Source: Corynebacterium lowii
GTDB lineage: Bacteria; Actinomycetota; Actinomycetes; Mycobacteriales; Mycobacteriaceae
Length of the DNA stretch: 64,000 nt
Assembly: GCF_001412085.1 (NCBI RefSeq)
Contig: NZ_LKEV01000007.1
Span: forward strand, 62,001-126,000
Direction of reading: 5' to 3'
In this document: positions 1-9,555 of the stretch, piece by piece
Position numbering within the stretch: the first letter of the stretch is position 1
Layout: every line of letters starts with the position of its first letter
Program-made: the position numbers and the translations under genes
Notes under the pieces: model-generated
Told to the model about the DNA's origin: nothing
Seen by the model: the letters and a program-made list of their open reading frames with translations, nothing else
Database searches by the model: none

Positions 1-59
1 TGGAATCAAGACAAAGCCACAAGAAAAACCACAGAAACGCAGGAAACCCCTTACGTCCC

Positions 60-989
60 CTAAGCCCCCTCCTCCACGATCTCGCGCAGTTCCGCGAAGG
101 TGGCGTCCTCGGGCACGTCCTCAAAGCTCACGTCAATGCCCTGCTCGCGCAGGCGGGTAATCATCGTCATCAGCCGCACGGAGTCAAGGCCCCAATCGTC
201 TAAGCGGTCGCCCTCCTCGTCCAGGTCGGTGAGGTCCTCCTCCAAGAGTTCGGCCAGCAGGGCCCGCAGGTCCACAGCGCGCAGGCCCACAGCACGCAGG
301 TCCGCGGCACCAGCCTCGGCCTCGGGCACAGAATCAGGCGCAGCACCAGCACCACCCCACGCCGAGAGCACAGCGGCGGTATCGGTCACTTCCCCCACGC
401 AGGCGGCCACCCACTGCACCGCCTGGTGGTGATCCTCCCGGCAGAAGTCCGCCACGGCATCGGCCACGAGGAAGGGCTGTACATCGCGCATGAAGGCGTC
501 CACGGCCGTGACCGAACAGCCAATGCGGGCGTACACGCCGCTAATCACCAGTTGGTCGCGCCCGGTGGCGCGCAGTTGTTCCTCAAAGTCCGAGCGCGCA
601 AAGGCCGAATAGCGCCACTTTGTCAGCACCACCTCCCCCTCCTGGGGTGCCAATTCAGCGATGATCTCCGCCCCCTGGGAATCGCCCGTCATACCCGGCC
701 CCCAGAGATCGGTGAGCAGGCCGCGCTTATCCGTGGGTTGATCAGCGGGCTGAGCGGTGTAGAACACCGGGATACCCGCCGCGCGGGCGGCCTCCACGAG
801 GCGGCGGGTGTTCTCCACCAGGGCGGTCACCGGCTGTTCACCGGCCACGAAGGGGCGCAGGAAGTGCCGCTGCATATCGTGAATGAGCAGGGCGCTGCGC
901 TGGGGGTCAAGGCTCCATTCCACGGCGGGGTGAGCGGTATCCTCCAAGGGCATCTCATAGGCGATGGAGGTGGGTAGGTCACGAGACAT
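60..989 (-). CDS. dhbB: Isochorismatase with C-terminal aryl carrier domain (DhbB/EntB type)
   Basis: Bifunctional protein of 309 aa. The N-terminal isochorismatase domain (about residues 25-215) hydrolyses isochorismate to 2,3-dihydro-2,3-dihydroxybenzoate. The C-terminal domain (about 232-309) is an aryl carrier protein whose phosphopantetheine serine is in GLDSVRLM, the hand-over point to a siderophore NRPS. An Ala/Glu-rich linker joins them. The start is supported by GAAGGA a few bases upstream. It is the last gene of the dhbA-C-E-B operon, 17 bp after dhbE. The same order is known from Bacillus dhbACEBF, so an NRPS gene may follow beyond the left edge (inference). Cytoplasmic. Confidence 0.93.
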   Translation of the reverse strand: MSRDLPTSIAYEMPLEDTAHPAVEWSLDPQRSALLIHDMQRHFLRPFVAGEQPVTALVENTRRLVEAARAAGIPVFYTAQPADQPTDKRGLLTDLWGPGMTGDSQGAEIIAELAPQEGEVVLTKWRYSAFARSDFEEQLRATGRDQLVISGVYARIGCSVTAVDAFMRDVQPFLVADAVADFCREDHHQAVQWVAACVGEVTDTAAVLSAWGGAGAAPDSVPEAEAGAADLRAVGLRAVDLRALLAELLEEDLTDLDEEGDRLDDWGLDSVRLMTMITRLREQGIDVSFEDVPEDATFAELREIVEEGA

Positions 990-1006
990 CGGTGAAGTTC
1001 CTTCCT

Positions 1007-2620
1007 CTAGCGTTGGGTGTCGGTGGTGGAATTGAGCGTGCTGGCGAGCAGTTGCCGCAGTTCCGCACGGCTGAGTTTGCCCACCTTGGTGGTAGGAAAG
1101 GCGCTGACAATGCGCAGGGTATCGGGGATTTTATAGCGGGCAAGACCGCGCTCGCGCAGGAACTTGGAAAGGTCTGGGCGCCGCAAAGCCTGGCCCTCGC
1201 GCAGCACCACCACGGCGCAAGCGCGCTCCCCCAGGTAGGCATCCGGCTGGCCGATCACGGCGGCGTCGAATACCGCGGGGTGGGCGAGGATATGGTCCTC
1301 TACCTCCTCGGCGCTGATCTTTTCCCCGCCGCGATTGATCTGGTCCTTATCGCGGCCCTCCACCACCAGGTGCCCGCTGGGCAGGCGGCGCACCACGTCG
1401 CCGGTGATGTAGAAGCCATCGGGGGTAAAGGAGCGCGCGTTGTGCTCCGGGGCGTCCCAGTAGCCGCGGATGGTGTACGGCCCGCGTACTTGGAGTACGC
1501 CGCTGGTTCCCTCGGGCACGGGTTGGCCGTCCGGCCCCACGATGCGCACCTCGTCAAAGGCGCTCATCGGGCGGCCCTGGGTGCCCACGATGTGCTCCTC
1601 GGAATCATCGGCGCTGGTATAGCACACCAAGCCCTCGGCCATGCCGAATACCTGCTGGACGTGCCAGTCGGCGGCGTCGATAAGCTCCCGGGCGGCCTGC
1701 GGCACCAACTTGGCCCCGCCCACCTGCACCACGCGCAGGCTGCTGAGATCGGCGGTGGTCTGCGGGGCGGCGGCCGACCACGTGCGCGCCAGGGGCGGCA
1801 CGAGGGCCACGGTGGTGGGGCGATGCTTTTCGACGACCCCGAAGGCGTGCTCCGGGGCGGAGTGCTCGGAGAGGATCACCACTCCCCCGGCCGCCAGAAC
1901 CCCCAGGTAGCCCGGTGAACTGGTGGGGTAATTGTGGGTAGCGGGCAAGACCACCAGCATGCGCGTTTCCGCCGTGATACCGCAGACCTCGTTGCTGCGC
2001 AGGACGGAATAAAGGTAATCATCGTGCGTGCGGGGGATGAGTTTGGGCACCCCGGTGGTGCCGCCGGAGAGTTGCAGGAAGGCCACCTCGCCGGGGTCTA
2101 CCTCTACCTCGGCTTCGATAACCTCCGCCCCCGAGGCCAGCCCCCGGGCCGCCTCACGTATCTCGGCGGCGTCCAGGCAGAACTCAAAGTTCCCCTGTTC
2201 CTCGGCCACCCGCTGCCTCGTCGAAAGATAGGCCGTGGCCTGGGCGCGCTCCTTAATACTGACCACGTCCGCGCTGCGGTGGGAATCAAGCAGGTACACC
2301 GGCAGCGCCCCACAGCGCATGAGCGCCAGGGAGCACAGCACCACCTCTACCGTGTTGGGCAGGTGCAGCAGCACCGGCTGGCGGCTGGCGATCCCGCGCT
2401 GGCGCAGCACCGCAGCGATTCCGGCCACCTCGGCTTCTAGTTCGGCATAGGTGAGGGTTTCGCGGGCGTCGATCAGCGCGGTGGCCTGCGGTTCTCCGGC
2501 GGCCAGCCGGTCGAGCCTGCGGCCAATCCACAGCCCCTCCTCCCGGTAGCGCCGGGCGTATTCCTCCGGGTAGGGGGTGTATTTTTCCCGCGCCTCGGCT
2601 ATCCAATCGCGCTGGCTCAT
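1007..2620 (-). CDS. dhbE: 2,3-dihydroxybenzoate-AMP ligase (DhbE/EntE)
   Basis: Adenylating enzyme of 537 aa that activates 2,3-dihydroxybenzoate with ATP and loads it on the DhbB carrier domain. The ATP-binding loop [16 protein letters not shown], the GYWDAPE region, the YITGDVV motif and the catalytic lysine near the end (TKVGKLSR) are all present, and the length is normal for the family. The open frame runs further upstream (to 2788), but the ATG at 2620 matches the family N-terminus ([14 protein letters not shown]) and overlaps the stop of the isochorismate synthase gene by 4 bp, pointing to translational coupling. Confidence 0.94.
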   Translation of the reverse strand: MSQRDWIAEAREKYTPYPEEYARRYREEGLWIGRRLDRLAAGEPQATALIDARETLTYAELEAEVAGIAAVLRQRGIASRQPVLLHLPNTVEVVLCSLALMRCGALPVYLLDSHRSADVVSIKERAQATAYLSTRQRVAEEQGNFEFCLDAAEIREAARGLASGAEVIEAEVEVDPGEVAFLQLSGGTTGVPKLIPRTHDDYLYSVLRSNEVCGITAETRMLVVLPATHNYPTSSPGYLGVLAAGGVVILSEHSAPEHAFGVVEKHRPTTVALVPPLARTWSAAAPQTTADLSSLRVVQVGGAKLVPQAARELIDAADWHVQQVFGMAEGLVCYTSADDSEEHIVGTQGRPMSAFDEVRIVGPDGQPVPEGTSGVLQVRGPYTIRGYWDAPEHNARSFTPDGFYITGDVVRRLPSGHLVVEGRDKDQINRGGEKISAEEVEDHILAHPAVFDAAVIGQPDAYLGERACAVVVLREGQALRRPDLSKFLRERGLARYKIPDTLRIVSAFPTTKVGKLSRAELRQLLASTLNSTTDTQR

Positions 2621-3774
2621 GCTTGTGCTCCCTCGATCTGTACTCCTAGCCCCTCCACAATGGTGCGCAGCTTCGCAGAGGTCTCGCGCAATTCCGATTC
2701 CGCCTCGGACTGGGCCACGATGCCCGCCCCGCCCCAGGCACTTAATTCCAGGCCGCGCAGCAGCCCGCAGCGGATAGACACGCTCCACTGCCCATCACCA
2801 TTGGCGTCTACCCAGCCCACGGCCCCCGCATAGAGGCCGCGATCGGCGTGTTCGAGGTCGCGGATAGCGCTCATCGCCGCCCCCGTGGGCCAGCCCGCCA
2901 CCGCGGGGGTGGGGTGCAAAAGGCGCGCCAGGCTGAGCGCGTCGCGGTGCTGTTCCTCGGCCTTGAGGCGGCCACTAATGCGGGTGCCCAGGTGCCACAT
3001 CGTATCGGTGGCGAGCAGGCTGGGCTGGGCGGGAACGTCGAGTTCCGCGCACACGGGGGCCAGGGCCTGCCCGATCATCTGGGTCACAAAGGCGTGCTCG
3101 TGGGCGTCCTTGGCGGAGAGCAAAAGGCCCTCGGCGCGGCGGCGATCCTCCTCCGGGTTGGCGCTGCGCGGAATGGAACCGGCCAGGGGGTGACTGAGCA
3201 CCGTGGCCCCTTCTTTGCGCAGGAGGAGTTCGGGGGTGGCCCCGAAGAATACGTCGGCGGGGTCTCCCTCGCTGAGGCCAGCGCCCGATGCACCCCCCGG
3301 CAGCGGCACCGAGAAGGTCGTGGCGGTGGGATTGCGCTCCACCAGGCTCGCCAAAAGGTCAGGCCAGGCGGGTTCCTCGGCCAGTTCCGCGCGCACCTCC
3401 CTCGCCAACACCACTTTTTCCATCGGGGTTTCTGCGGCGCTGAGCTCTTCCACCGCGCGGCGCACGGCGCTGATGTAGTTCCCCGGCGCGCTCGCCGGGC
3501 GCAGGTTGCGCAGGCGCGCGGGGGCGGCGGCGTCGAGAAGCAAAGGCTCTGCTTCCTCCCAGGCGGGGAGTTCCCACAGCGCGGGGGCGGCGGCGCTGGC
3601 GACGTCGAAGGGCAGGGCTCCGGCCACGATGGTGCCGGGACGCCAGGGGTTCTCGGAGCGCGCGGCCGGTACGGCGCTAAGGGCCTGCGCCGGGGCGTAG
3701 CGGGTACCTCGGCCCTGCCAAAAGAAGAGATCGTTCCTGCTCACTGCCCTGTTGGAGGCTGGTGTTTTAGGCAT
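2617..3774 (-). CDS. dhbC: Isochorismate synthase (DhbC/EntC)
   Basis: About 385 aa, chorismate-utilising enzyme family. It converts chorismate to isochorismate, the first committed step to 2,3-dihydroxybenzoate. Family signatures seen: the PMEKVVLAR segment, SHPLAGSIPRS, the helix with DAHEHAFV, and the C-terminal HPTPAVAG and YAGAVGW motifs with the Mg2+-binding Glu context. The ATG at 3774 is preferred over 3798 because it gives an 8-bp overlap with dhbA, matching the tight operon spacing. Same operon as dhbA, dhbE and dhbB. Confidence 0.93.
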   Translation of the reverse strand: MPKTPASNRAVSRNDLFFWQGRGTRYAPAQALSAVPAARSENPWRPGTIVAGALPFDVASAAAPALWELPAWEEAEPLLLDAAAPARLRNLRPASAPGNYISAVRRAVEELSAAETPMEKVVLAREVRAELAEEPAWPDLLASLVERNPTATTFSVPLPGGASGAGLSEGDPADVFFGATPELLLRKEGATVLSHPLAGSIPRSANPEEDRRRAEGLLLSAKDAHEHAFVTQMIGQALAPVCAELDVPAQPSLLATDTMWHLGTRISGRLKAEEQHRDALSLARLLHPTPAVAGWPTGAAMSAIRDLEHADRGLYAGAVGWVDANGDGQWSVSIRCGLLRGLELSAWGGAGIVAQSEAESELRETSAKLRTIVEGLGVQIEGAQA

Positions 3775-4561
3775 GCAGGCTGGCTCCTCCGTCCACAAAG
3801 AACTCCTGAAGGGTCACGTGGCGGGCGCGCTCGGAGGCCAGGAAGTCCACCGTGTGCGCCACGTCCTCGGGCGTGGCGATGCGCCCCAGCGGGATACCCA
3901 GGCGGTGCGTGACGAGGTCGCCGTGCAGAGAGCGTCGCTTTCCGGCCTCGGGGTCCGCGCCCCAAAAATCGCGCTGCATGGCGGTGTCCGTGGAGCCGGG
4001 GCATACCACGTTGCAGCGTACCCCGTGCTCGGCCAGTTCCAGGCCCAGGCTGCGGGTGAGCGCGGAGGCCGCGGCTTTCGACGCCCCGTAGGCCCCCATG
4101 CCCACGCGCGGCACCCCCACCGCGTTCGAGGCCACCACGACGATCCCGCGATCCCCCTCGGTGGGGCGTTCCATCATGGCACGGGCCATCGCGCGCAGCA
4201 GGAAGAAGGTGCCGTAGGCATTGACCCCCATCATGCGGGTGAACTCCTCGGTGCTCGTCTGCGCCACCGGACGATCGGTGAATACCCCAGCCGCGTGGAG
4301 CAGGTAGCGCGGGGTGCCCAGGGTGGCGGCCTGCTCAATCAGCGCCTCTACCTCTTCTTCCCGCGCGAGATCGCAGGGCCGAGCGTGAACCTGTGTGCCC
4401 TCGCCGCTATGAGCGGCCACCTCCTCGGCCACGCGCTCTAATGCGGATTCCTCTCGGTCTGTGAGTATGAGGGTGGTGTGCGGGCGGCGGGCGCTGAGCC
4501 TGGCGATGGCCTCGCCTATGCCGCCCGCTGCCCCGGTTACGACGATGAGATCAGAAGGCAT
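3767..4561 (-). CDS. dhbA: 2,3-dihydro-2,3-dihydroxybenzoate dehydrogenase (DhbA/EntA, SDR family)
   Basis: Short-chain dehydrogenase, 264 aa, that oxidises 2,3-dihydro-2,3-dihydroxybenzoate to 2,3-dihydroxybenzoate with NAD+. The Rossmann motif [12 protein letters not shown] lies at about residues 9-20. The catalytic Ser/Tyr/Lys are in [20 protein letters not shown]. The frame is open upstream, but that part is antisense to orn; ATG 4561 gives the standard SDR N-terminus. It is the first gene of the siderophore operon. The 72-bp gap to orn (divergent) must hold the promoter. The sequence AGGGTAACCT in it (minus strand) resembles a degraded DtxR box, which is weak evidence for iron control. 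Confidence 0.9.
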   Translation of the reverse strand: MPSDLIVVTGAAGGIGEAIARLSARRPHTTLILTDREESALERVAEEVAAHSGEGTQVHARPCDLAREEEVEALIEQAATLGTPRYLLHAAGVFTDRPVAQTSTEEFTRMMGVNAYGTFFLLRAMARAMMERPTEGDRGIVVVASNAVGVPRVGMGAYGASKAAASALTRSLGLELAEHGVRCNVVCPGSTDTAMQRDFWGADPEAGKRRSLHGDLVTHRLGIPLGRIATPEDVAHTVDFLASERARHVTLQEFFVDGGASLHA

Positions 4562-4633
4562 GATTCCACAGGTTACCCTTCCCTTATTCGCTGCGACTAC
4601 CTCCCCCGGCCAACCCCACCTATCCTGGGAGCC

Positions 4634-5263
4634 ATGAGCCAGCCCGATAAAGATGACCGCCTCGTATGGATTGATCTGGAAATGACCGGCCTGGACGTCC
4701 ACCGCCACGTAATCGTGGAGGTAGCCGCCCTGGTCACGGACGCAAACCTGAATATTGTGGGCGAGGGAGTGGACCTGGTGGTACACGCCACCGAAGGAGA
4801 GCTGGCCCGGATGGACGATTACGTCACACAGATGCACAGCAGCAATGGACTCTTGGAGGAGATCCGCTCCTCCACCGTGAGCCTGCGCGAGGCCGAGGAC
4901 GCCGTACTCGCGCTCATTGAGCAGCACTGCCACCCCGAGCACCCCGCCCCCCTGGCCGGCAATTCGATTGCCACGGATCGTTCCTTTATCCGCGAGCATA
5001 TGCCCCGGCTCGACGCCGCCCTGCACTATCGCATGGTGGACGTTTCTACCATCAAGGAACTCAGCAAGCGCTGGTTCCCCCGCGCCTACTATCACCAGCC
5101 GGAAAAAGGCATGGTCCACCGCGCCCTGGCGGACATCGTGGAGTCCATCCGCGAGCTGGATTATTACCGCCGCAGCGTTTTTCAGCCGGAACCCGGCCCT
5201 TCTTCCGAGGAGGCCGCCCAGGCCCAGCAGGAGGCCACCGAGGCCTACCAGCGATTTTTGTAA
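4634..5263 (+). CDS. orn: Oligoribonuclease
   Basis: DEDD-family 3'-5' exoribonuclease of 209 aa that finishes RNA decay by degrading 2-5 nt oligoribonucleotides (and pGpG where present). The DEDD residues are visible: D and E in [11 protein letters not shown] near the N-terminus, the Asp in [10 protein letters not shown], and the HRALADI motif near residue 170. The reading frame is open further upstream, but the ATG at 4634 gives the canonical N-terminus. The C-terminal 20 residues are Glu/Gln/Ala-rich. It is divergent from dhbA and is followed by tRNA-His, as in other corynebacteria. Confidence 0.95.
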   Translation: MSQPDKDDRLVWIDLEMTGLDVHRHVIVEVAALVTDANLNIVGEGVDLVVHATEGELARMDDYVTQMHSSNGLLEEIRSSTVSLREAEDAVLALIEQHCHPEHPAPLAGNSIATDRSFIREHMPRLDAALHYRMVDVSTIKELSKRWFPRAYYHQPEKGMVHRALADIVESIRELDYYRRSVFQPEPGPSSEEAAQAQQEATEAYQRFL

Positions 5264-5285
5264 ATATCCCACGGTGGGCTATGGT
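5258..5285 (+). promoter_or_regulatory. Putative promoter of tRNA-His
   Basis: TTGTAA at 5258-5263 and TATGGT at 5280-5285 are separated by 16 bp and lie about 28 bp before the tRNA. The -35 overlaps the orn stop codon. Moderate match to the housekeeping sigma consensus. Confidence 0.4.
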
Positions 5286-5312
5286 TATTCTCGCTGCTTT
5301 TACAGCGGCGAT

Positions 5313-5386
5313 GGTGGCTGTAGTTCAGCTGGTAGAGCACCAGGTTGTGATCCTGGGTGTCGCGGGTTCGAGCCCCGTCAGCCACC
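5313..5386 (+). tRNA. tRNA-His (GTG)
   Basis: A full cloverleaf can be drawn: acceptor GTGGCTG pairs with CAGCCAC, the anticodon stem CCAGG/CCTGG holds loop TTGTGAT with anticodon GTG at 5347-5349, and the T-arm is GCGGGTTCGAGCCCCGT. G at 5313 can act as the extra 5' G(-1) of tRNA-His, opposite discriminator C 5386. CCA is not encoded. Confidence 0.96.
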
Positions 5387-5392
5387 CCTATC

Positions 5393-5433
5393 AATCCCCC
5401 CGTTGCACCGCAAAGTGCAGCGGGGGGATTTTT
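5393..5433 (+). terminator. Rho-independent terminator after tRNA-His
   Basis: A strong hairpin with arms AATCCCCCCG and CGGGGGGATT, plus an inner TGCAC/GTGCA pairing, is followed by TTTT. It sits 7 nt after the tRNA. Confidence 0.85.
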
Positions 5434-5480
5434 ACTATCCCATGCTGCAAAGAAAAAACTCATCACATAATCTCAACGAT

Positions 5481-6647
5481 ATGAAGCTACGCCCCCTGCG
5501 TTTTTCCGCCCTGGTCTGCACCACCGCGCTCGTCCTCAGCGCCTGCGGCAATTCCGAGGAGACTATCGACGCCACCCCGGCTCCCTCTTCTCCTTCCGCC
5601 GCGTCCGCCACCTCCGCCACCAAGGCGGCGAGCACCACTACCGCGGCCCCGACCACCACGGAAAAGCCCACCAAGGAGGCGAGCAAGCCCAAGAACTGCC
5701 GCTCCATCATGCTCAGCGATACGAACCTGCTGCCCGTGCTGGCTTCCCGCACCGTACCGCTGGTGGCGGGAGGAGGGCAGACGGGCGCCTCCGCGCACCT
5801 GGGCGAGGTGGCGAATAATCAATTTGACCCCTGCAAGAACCTCAGCTGGGTGGCCTTTGCCGGTTCCTTCGAGGGGGCGGAAACACCGCAGGTATTTAAT
5901 ACGCTGGTGTTCTTCCACAAGGATGAACTCATCACCACGCCGCTGCCCGCCGAGGTGCGCTCCATCATCGACGTCACCCGCCGCTCCGATTCGGAGCTGG
6001 AAATTACCAGCGGGCGGCCCGATCCCGACGCCCCCGAGGGCGAGGAACGCCTCATCGAATCCGTCTCCACGGTGCTGTACAAGGACGGTGGGCTCACCAT
6101 TACCTCCGCCGATCCCGAGGACCCGTTGGCCCACCCCACCGCGCAGCTCGACCTCACCTCCCCCGCCCCCGATACCCAGGGGCGGCTATACCTTCAGGGA
6201 AATGTCTACAAGGACGCCTACGACCAGGAAATCACCTCCGCCGAGGGCTCTTCCCAGGACGCGGTGCTTATCGACGTCGATCGTTCCCTCAGCGTGTACT
6301 GCGTGGTGCAGGGCCAACCGCTGTGCCAGGCCGCCGACATCAACAAGGCCGATTGGATTCCGGGCAGCACGAACGATGCCGGTACTGCCGTATTCCAACA
6401 GGACGCCGAATATCACGCCAACCAGATACGCATGGCCTCCGCCGATCCCCTCCGCATCGAGGCCGTGGAGGAGCAGCTAGAGGGCTATACCACCGTGGCG
6501 GACGTGAACCGGGGTAAGAAGGTGCTCTTTGATGGGTACATCTTTGACACCACGCACGATGGTGAGGTGCGCATTTACGATAGCGAGGACGCCGATTCCG
6601 CCATCTGGTTTAACACCAAGGAATATGGGGTGCGCAAGCGCGGCTAA
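5481..6647 (+). CDS. Secreted lipoprotein of unknown function
   Basis: 388 aa. The N-terminus MKLRPLRF followed by a hydrophobic stretch and lipobox LSAC (Cys about residue 22) marks an exported lipoprotein. Next comes an Ala/Ser/Thr/Pro-rich low-complexity linker (about 28-68) with several Lys, then a folded, acidic domain of about 310 residues that I do not recognise. Four Cys remain in the mature part (NCRS, DPCKN, YCVVQGQPLC) and could form disulfides. The long open frame upstream of 5481 runs through orn and the tRNA and is not coding. It converges on the L,D-transpeptidase gene 12 bp downstream, so the two may share a termination region. Confidence 0.75.
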   Translation: MKLRPLRFSALVCTTALVLSACGNSEETIDATPAPSSPSAASATSATKAASTTTAAPTTTEKPTKEASKPKNCRSIMLSDTNLLPVLASRTVPLVAGGGQTGASAHLGEVANNQFDPCKNLSWVAFAGSFEGAETPQVFNTLVFFHKDELITTPLPAEVRSIIDVTRRSDSELEITSGRPDPDAPEGEERLIESVSTVLYKDGGLTITSADPEDPLAHPTAQLDLTSPAPDTQGRLYLQGNVYKDAYDQEITSAEGSSQDAVLIDVDRSLSVYCVVQGQPLCQAADINKADWIPGSTNDAGTAVFQQDAEYHANQIRMASADPLRIEAVEEQLEGYTTVADVNRGKKVLFDGYIFDTTHDGEVRIYDSEDADSAIWFNTKEYGVRKRG

Positions 6648-6659
6648 GGCCGGGAGGGC

Positions 6660-7835
6660 CTAGCCCTCTGCGTTACCGGCCTTCCATTCCTCCCACGGAA
6701 TATTCCAATCGCCCAGGCCATCGAGCCCGTTGAGTTCCCCGCCCACGGTGTTGTGCACCTTCACGATGTCTCCGCGCTTCACCGTGTTTTGGAACCACTG
6801 CGCGGCCTCGTCGGTGACATTAATGCAGCCATGCGAGGTATTGGTGTTGCCCTGAGCCCAGACCGACCACGGCGCGGCATGAACGTAAATCCCGGAGTAG
6901 GACATCTGCGTGGCAAACTTCACGGTAGTTTTATAGCCGCCGTCCTCGCGGGAAAGGCCGAAGGTCTCCGAGTCCATCACCAAGGAATCGTGCAGGTCAC
7001 CGATGATGTAGGTGCCGTTGGGGGTGGGCCACCTATCAGAGCCCAAGGAAACCGGGATAGAGCGCAGCTCCTCGCCATTGCGATACACCGTCATGGTCTT
7101 GGTGGCATCGTCCACCTCCGTGATGACCTCATCACCAATGGTCACCTCCACCTCGTTATCCTCGGCCCCGTAGATACCGCCGCCTAATTCCTTGCCATAG
7201 ATATTGGCCTTGGCCGTAATCGTGGTGCCGGGCTCCCAGAAGTTCTCCGGGCGCCATCGGACCTCCTGGTTATTCACCCAGTAGAAGGCTCCCTCCACCT
7301 TCGGTTCCGTGGTGACCTCCAAGGCCTCCTGAGCTGCGGCGCGATCCTCAATGCTCTGAGAGAAGCGGAAAGCGATGGGCTGCCCCACACCCACTTCCCC
7401 TACTCCGTAGGGAGAAAGCGTGACCGACGCCGTGCCTGCCGGGGCGACCGTGGAGAACTCCACCGTGGATGTTTCCCCATTGAGATCGCGGGCCTCCACG
7501 GTATAGGTGCGGGAATAACCCAGCACCTCGGCGGTGCTCCATTCCTTTCCATCGTCGGAAAGGGTGGCCTCCACCTCGCGGCCCTCCTCGTTCGTCATCG
7601 TGACTTCCTCTAGGCCTTCCTCCTGGGAAATCACCGTGACTGGCTCGGTGGGGTCAACCTCCTGCGCTCCATCCTCCACGGAGATACTCGGCGGTTCATG
7701 CTCCATTTCCTCCGCGCTGAGTTCTTGGTCCGAATCCGCCGTGCCGTCATTGATCGTGCACGACGTCACCCCGCCGCCAAGAGCCAACACCACCAGCGCA
7801 GCCGTCACTGCGCGAAGCCTAGAGCGCACCCTCAC
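6660..7835 (-). CDS. L,D-transpeptidase lipoprotein (YkuD domain, Ldt type)
   Basis: About 391 aa. Lipoprotein signal with lipobox VTSC, then a Ser/Glu-rich stretch and Ig-like regions (about 45-240) like those of mycobacterial LdtMt2 family enzymes, then a C-terminal YkuD catalytic domain with the signature [15 protein letters not shown], where Cys is the nucleophile. It makes 3-3 cross-links in peptidoglycan outside the membrane. Start: AGGAGG lies 5 nt before GTG 7835. In-frame alternatives are GTG 7841 and ATG 7901. Well supported as a family member; whether it cross-links or anchors other molecules cannot be read from the sequence. Confidence 0.9.
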   Translation of the reverse strand: MRVRSRLRAVTAALVVLALGGGVTSCTINDGTADSDQELSAEEMEHEPPSISVEDGAQEVDPTEPVTVISQEEGLEEVTMTNEEGREVEATLSDDGKEWSTAEVLGYSRTYTVEARDLNGETSTVEFSTVAPAGTASVTLSPYGVGEVGVGQPIAFRFSQSIEDRAAAQEALEVTTEPKVEGAFYWVNNQEVRWRPENFWEPGTTITAKANIYGKELGGGIYGAEDNEVEVTIGDEVITEVDDATKTMTVYRNGEELRSIPVSLGSDRWPTPNGTYIIGDLHDSLVMDSETFGLSREDGGYKTTVKFATQMSYSGIYVHAAPWSVWAQGNTNTSHGCINVTDEAAQWFQNTVKRGDIVKVHNTVGGELNGLDGLGDWNIPWEEWKAGNAEG

Positions 7836-8014
7836 GCTCACCTCCTGCTTTCGCCCACAACAATAGTTCCGATCCACTTTAGTTCCTATTAGAAGCCTCA
7901 CCCCAACCGCCGGGCTTTTATCCCCAAACCTTTATCAAAGTGAGACATTGAGCCGAATCGCGCTTTCACTCCCTAACTGACGGCTCGCCCTAAAATCCAC
8001 CCTGAACAGGCGAT

Positions 8015-8043
8015 TTTGCAGTATGGAAGGCAAGCAGTAAAGT
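8015..8043 (+). promoter_or_regulatory. Putative promoter of tRNA-Lys
   Basis: TTTGCA (8015-8020), a 17-bp spacer and TAAAGT (8038-8043) end 43 bp before the tRNA. The rest of 7836-8086 shows nothing else I can support. Confidence 0.6.
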
Positions 8044-8086
8044 AAACGGACGTCGCCAGGGAGCACATCACCTGAAAGACAACCAA

Positions 8087-8159
8087 GCGCCATTAGCTCA
8101 ATTGGTAGAGCAACTGACTCTTAATCAGTGGGTTCGGGGTTCGAGTCCCTGATGGCGCA
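8087..8159 (+). tRNA. tRNA-Lys (CTT)
   Basis: Cloverleaf of 73 nt: acceptor GCGCCAT/ATGGCGC, D-arm with AGCTCAATTGGTAGAGCA, anticodon stem ACTGA/TCAGT with loop CTCTTAA and anticodon CTT at 8120-8122, T-arm CGGGGTTCGAGTCCCTG, discriminator A. CCA is not encoded. Confidence 0.96.
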
Positions 8160-8170
8160 CAATACACTTC

Positions 8171-8205
8171 AAGGCCCTCCGCAAGTTCACTCGCGGAGGG
8201 CCTTG
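8171..8205 (+). terminator. Hairpin between tRNA-Lys and glsA (bidirectional terminator)
   Basis: A perfect 12-bp stem (AAGGCCCTCCGC/GCGGAGGGCCTT) with an 11-nt loop lies between the tRNA and the convergent glsA gene. The T-tract is weak on both sides. Confidence 0.65.
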
Positions 8206-8213
8206 AGCAATCC

Positions 8214-9476
8214 TTAGCCCTGCTTCTCCTCCAGCCTCGGCGGCTTGGTGCCGTCGGAAAGCATGAGGCCCAGCAGGCGCTTCTCGGGATCGTGAATGGC
8301 AATCTCATAGCCCGCGCGGCGCAGGCGCAGCAGCGTGGAGGCCAGCATCCTGCGCCCGATGCGGTTCACGCTCACCACGTGAGTAACGTCCAGCACCAGG
8401 CGGCTGGCGCTGAAATCGCGGGTGGAAATCTCGTGCAGGATGGATTCCATCGCGGAGAAATTGATAATCCCCTGGATCACGATGACCGTGTCATCCCCGC
8501 GCACCTCGATGGAACGGATAGCGCGCACACCCACCGGCATGGGGTTCATCAGGTGCAGCCCCATCTGCTGCGAGAGTTTTTCAAAGAGCATGACGCCGCG
8601 CACGCTATTGCCCTCGGCGTCGAGGCGCGGGGAGAAGGTCGCCAGGCCCAGTTGCCCCGGCAGGGTACCGATCACACCCCCGGATACCCCGGACTTCGCG
8701 GGGATACCCACGCGCGCCATCCAGCGGCCCGCGGCGTCGTACATGCCCGCGGAACTCATCACGGACATGGTGAGGCGGCACACATCGGGTTCGAGCACGC
8801 GCTTGCCCGTGATCGGCTGCACGCCGCCATTGCCCAGGGTGGCTACCATCACGGCGAGGTCGCGGGCGGTGACCTCGATGGCGCACTGGCGGGTGTAGCT
8901 GAGCACGGCGTCGTGAGCGGTATCGTGAATCACCCCGTAGCTGCGCAGCATGTGGGCGATAGAGAGGTTGCGGTCCGCGTGATCGAGCTCGGAGTAGCAC
9001 AGGGATTCGTGGAAGCCCAGTTCCCGGCCCGCGAGGTCGCTCATCAGGCGGCGAATCACCTCCACGCGGTCCTCCACCGTGGAATCCTCGCCGTTGATGA
9101 GCTGATTGACCGCGATAGCTCCGGCGTTAATCATGGGGTTCATGGGGAGGTTGGATTCATCGTCCACGGAGAGTTCATTGAAGGCCTCGCCGGAGGGCTC
9201 CATTCCCACGGTGTTCATCACCGTATCAATGCCCCGCTCTTGCAGGGCCAGGGCGTAGACGAAGGGCTTGGAGATGGATTGCAGGGTGAAGGGGACGTCG
9301 CAATCCCCGGCGGAATAGATATGCCCGCCGATAGTGCACATGGCGATGCCGAGGGGGTTGGGGTCGGCGGCGGCAAGCTCGGGAATGTAATCGGCCACGT
9401 GCCCGGACTTCTCCTCGCGGACTTCATCGAGGAGGGAATCAAGGTAATGAGGGATAGGGGAAGCAAATTGCTGCAT
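8214..9476 (-). CDS. glsA: Glutaminase A with C-terminal STAS domain
   Basis: 420 aa. Residues about 1-305 are a serine-dependent glutaminase that hydrolyses glutamine to glutamate and ammonia. The Ser-x-x-Lys dyad is S67-I-S-K70, and family motifs NPMINAGAI, TCYSE-like CYSELDHADRN, and GIPAKSGVSGG are present. Residues about 310-415 form a STAS (sulfate transporter/anti-sigma antagonist) domain, a fusion also found in some actinobacterial and animal-type glutaminases. No upstream partner; its role is probably glutamine catabolism or pH/nitrogen homeostasis (inference). Convergent with tRNA-Lys and divergent from pncA. Confidence 0.93.
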   Translation of the reverse strand: MQQFASPIPHYLDSLLDEVREEKSGHVADYIPELAAADPNPLGIAMCTIGGHIYSAGDCDVPFTLQSISKPFVYALALQERGIDTVMNTVGMEPSGEAFNELSVDDESNLPMNPMINAGAIAVNQLINGEDSTVEDRVEVIRRLMSDLAGRELGFHESLCYSELDHADRNLSIAHMLRSYGVIHDTAHDAVLSYTRQCAIEVTARDLAVMVATLGNGGVQPITGKRVLEPDVCRLTMSVMSSAGMYDAAGRWMARVGIPAKSGVSGGVIGTLPGQLGLATFSPRLDAEGNSVRGVMLFEKLSQQMGLHLMNPMPVGVRAIRSIEVRGDDTVIVIQGIINFSAMESILHEISTRDFSASRLVLDVTHVVSVNRIGRRMLASTLLRLRRAGYEIAIHDPEKRLLGLMLSDGTKPPRLEEKQG

Positions 9477-9555
9477 GGCAACCCAGGGTACCGATGTATC
9501 CGCCCCCGCCCGACGATCACGACTTTATGGGCCAGGTGTGCCATAATATCTCTCC

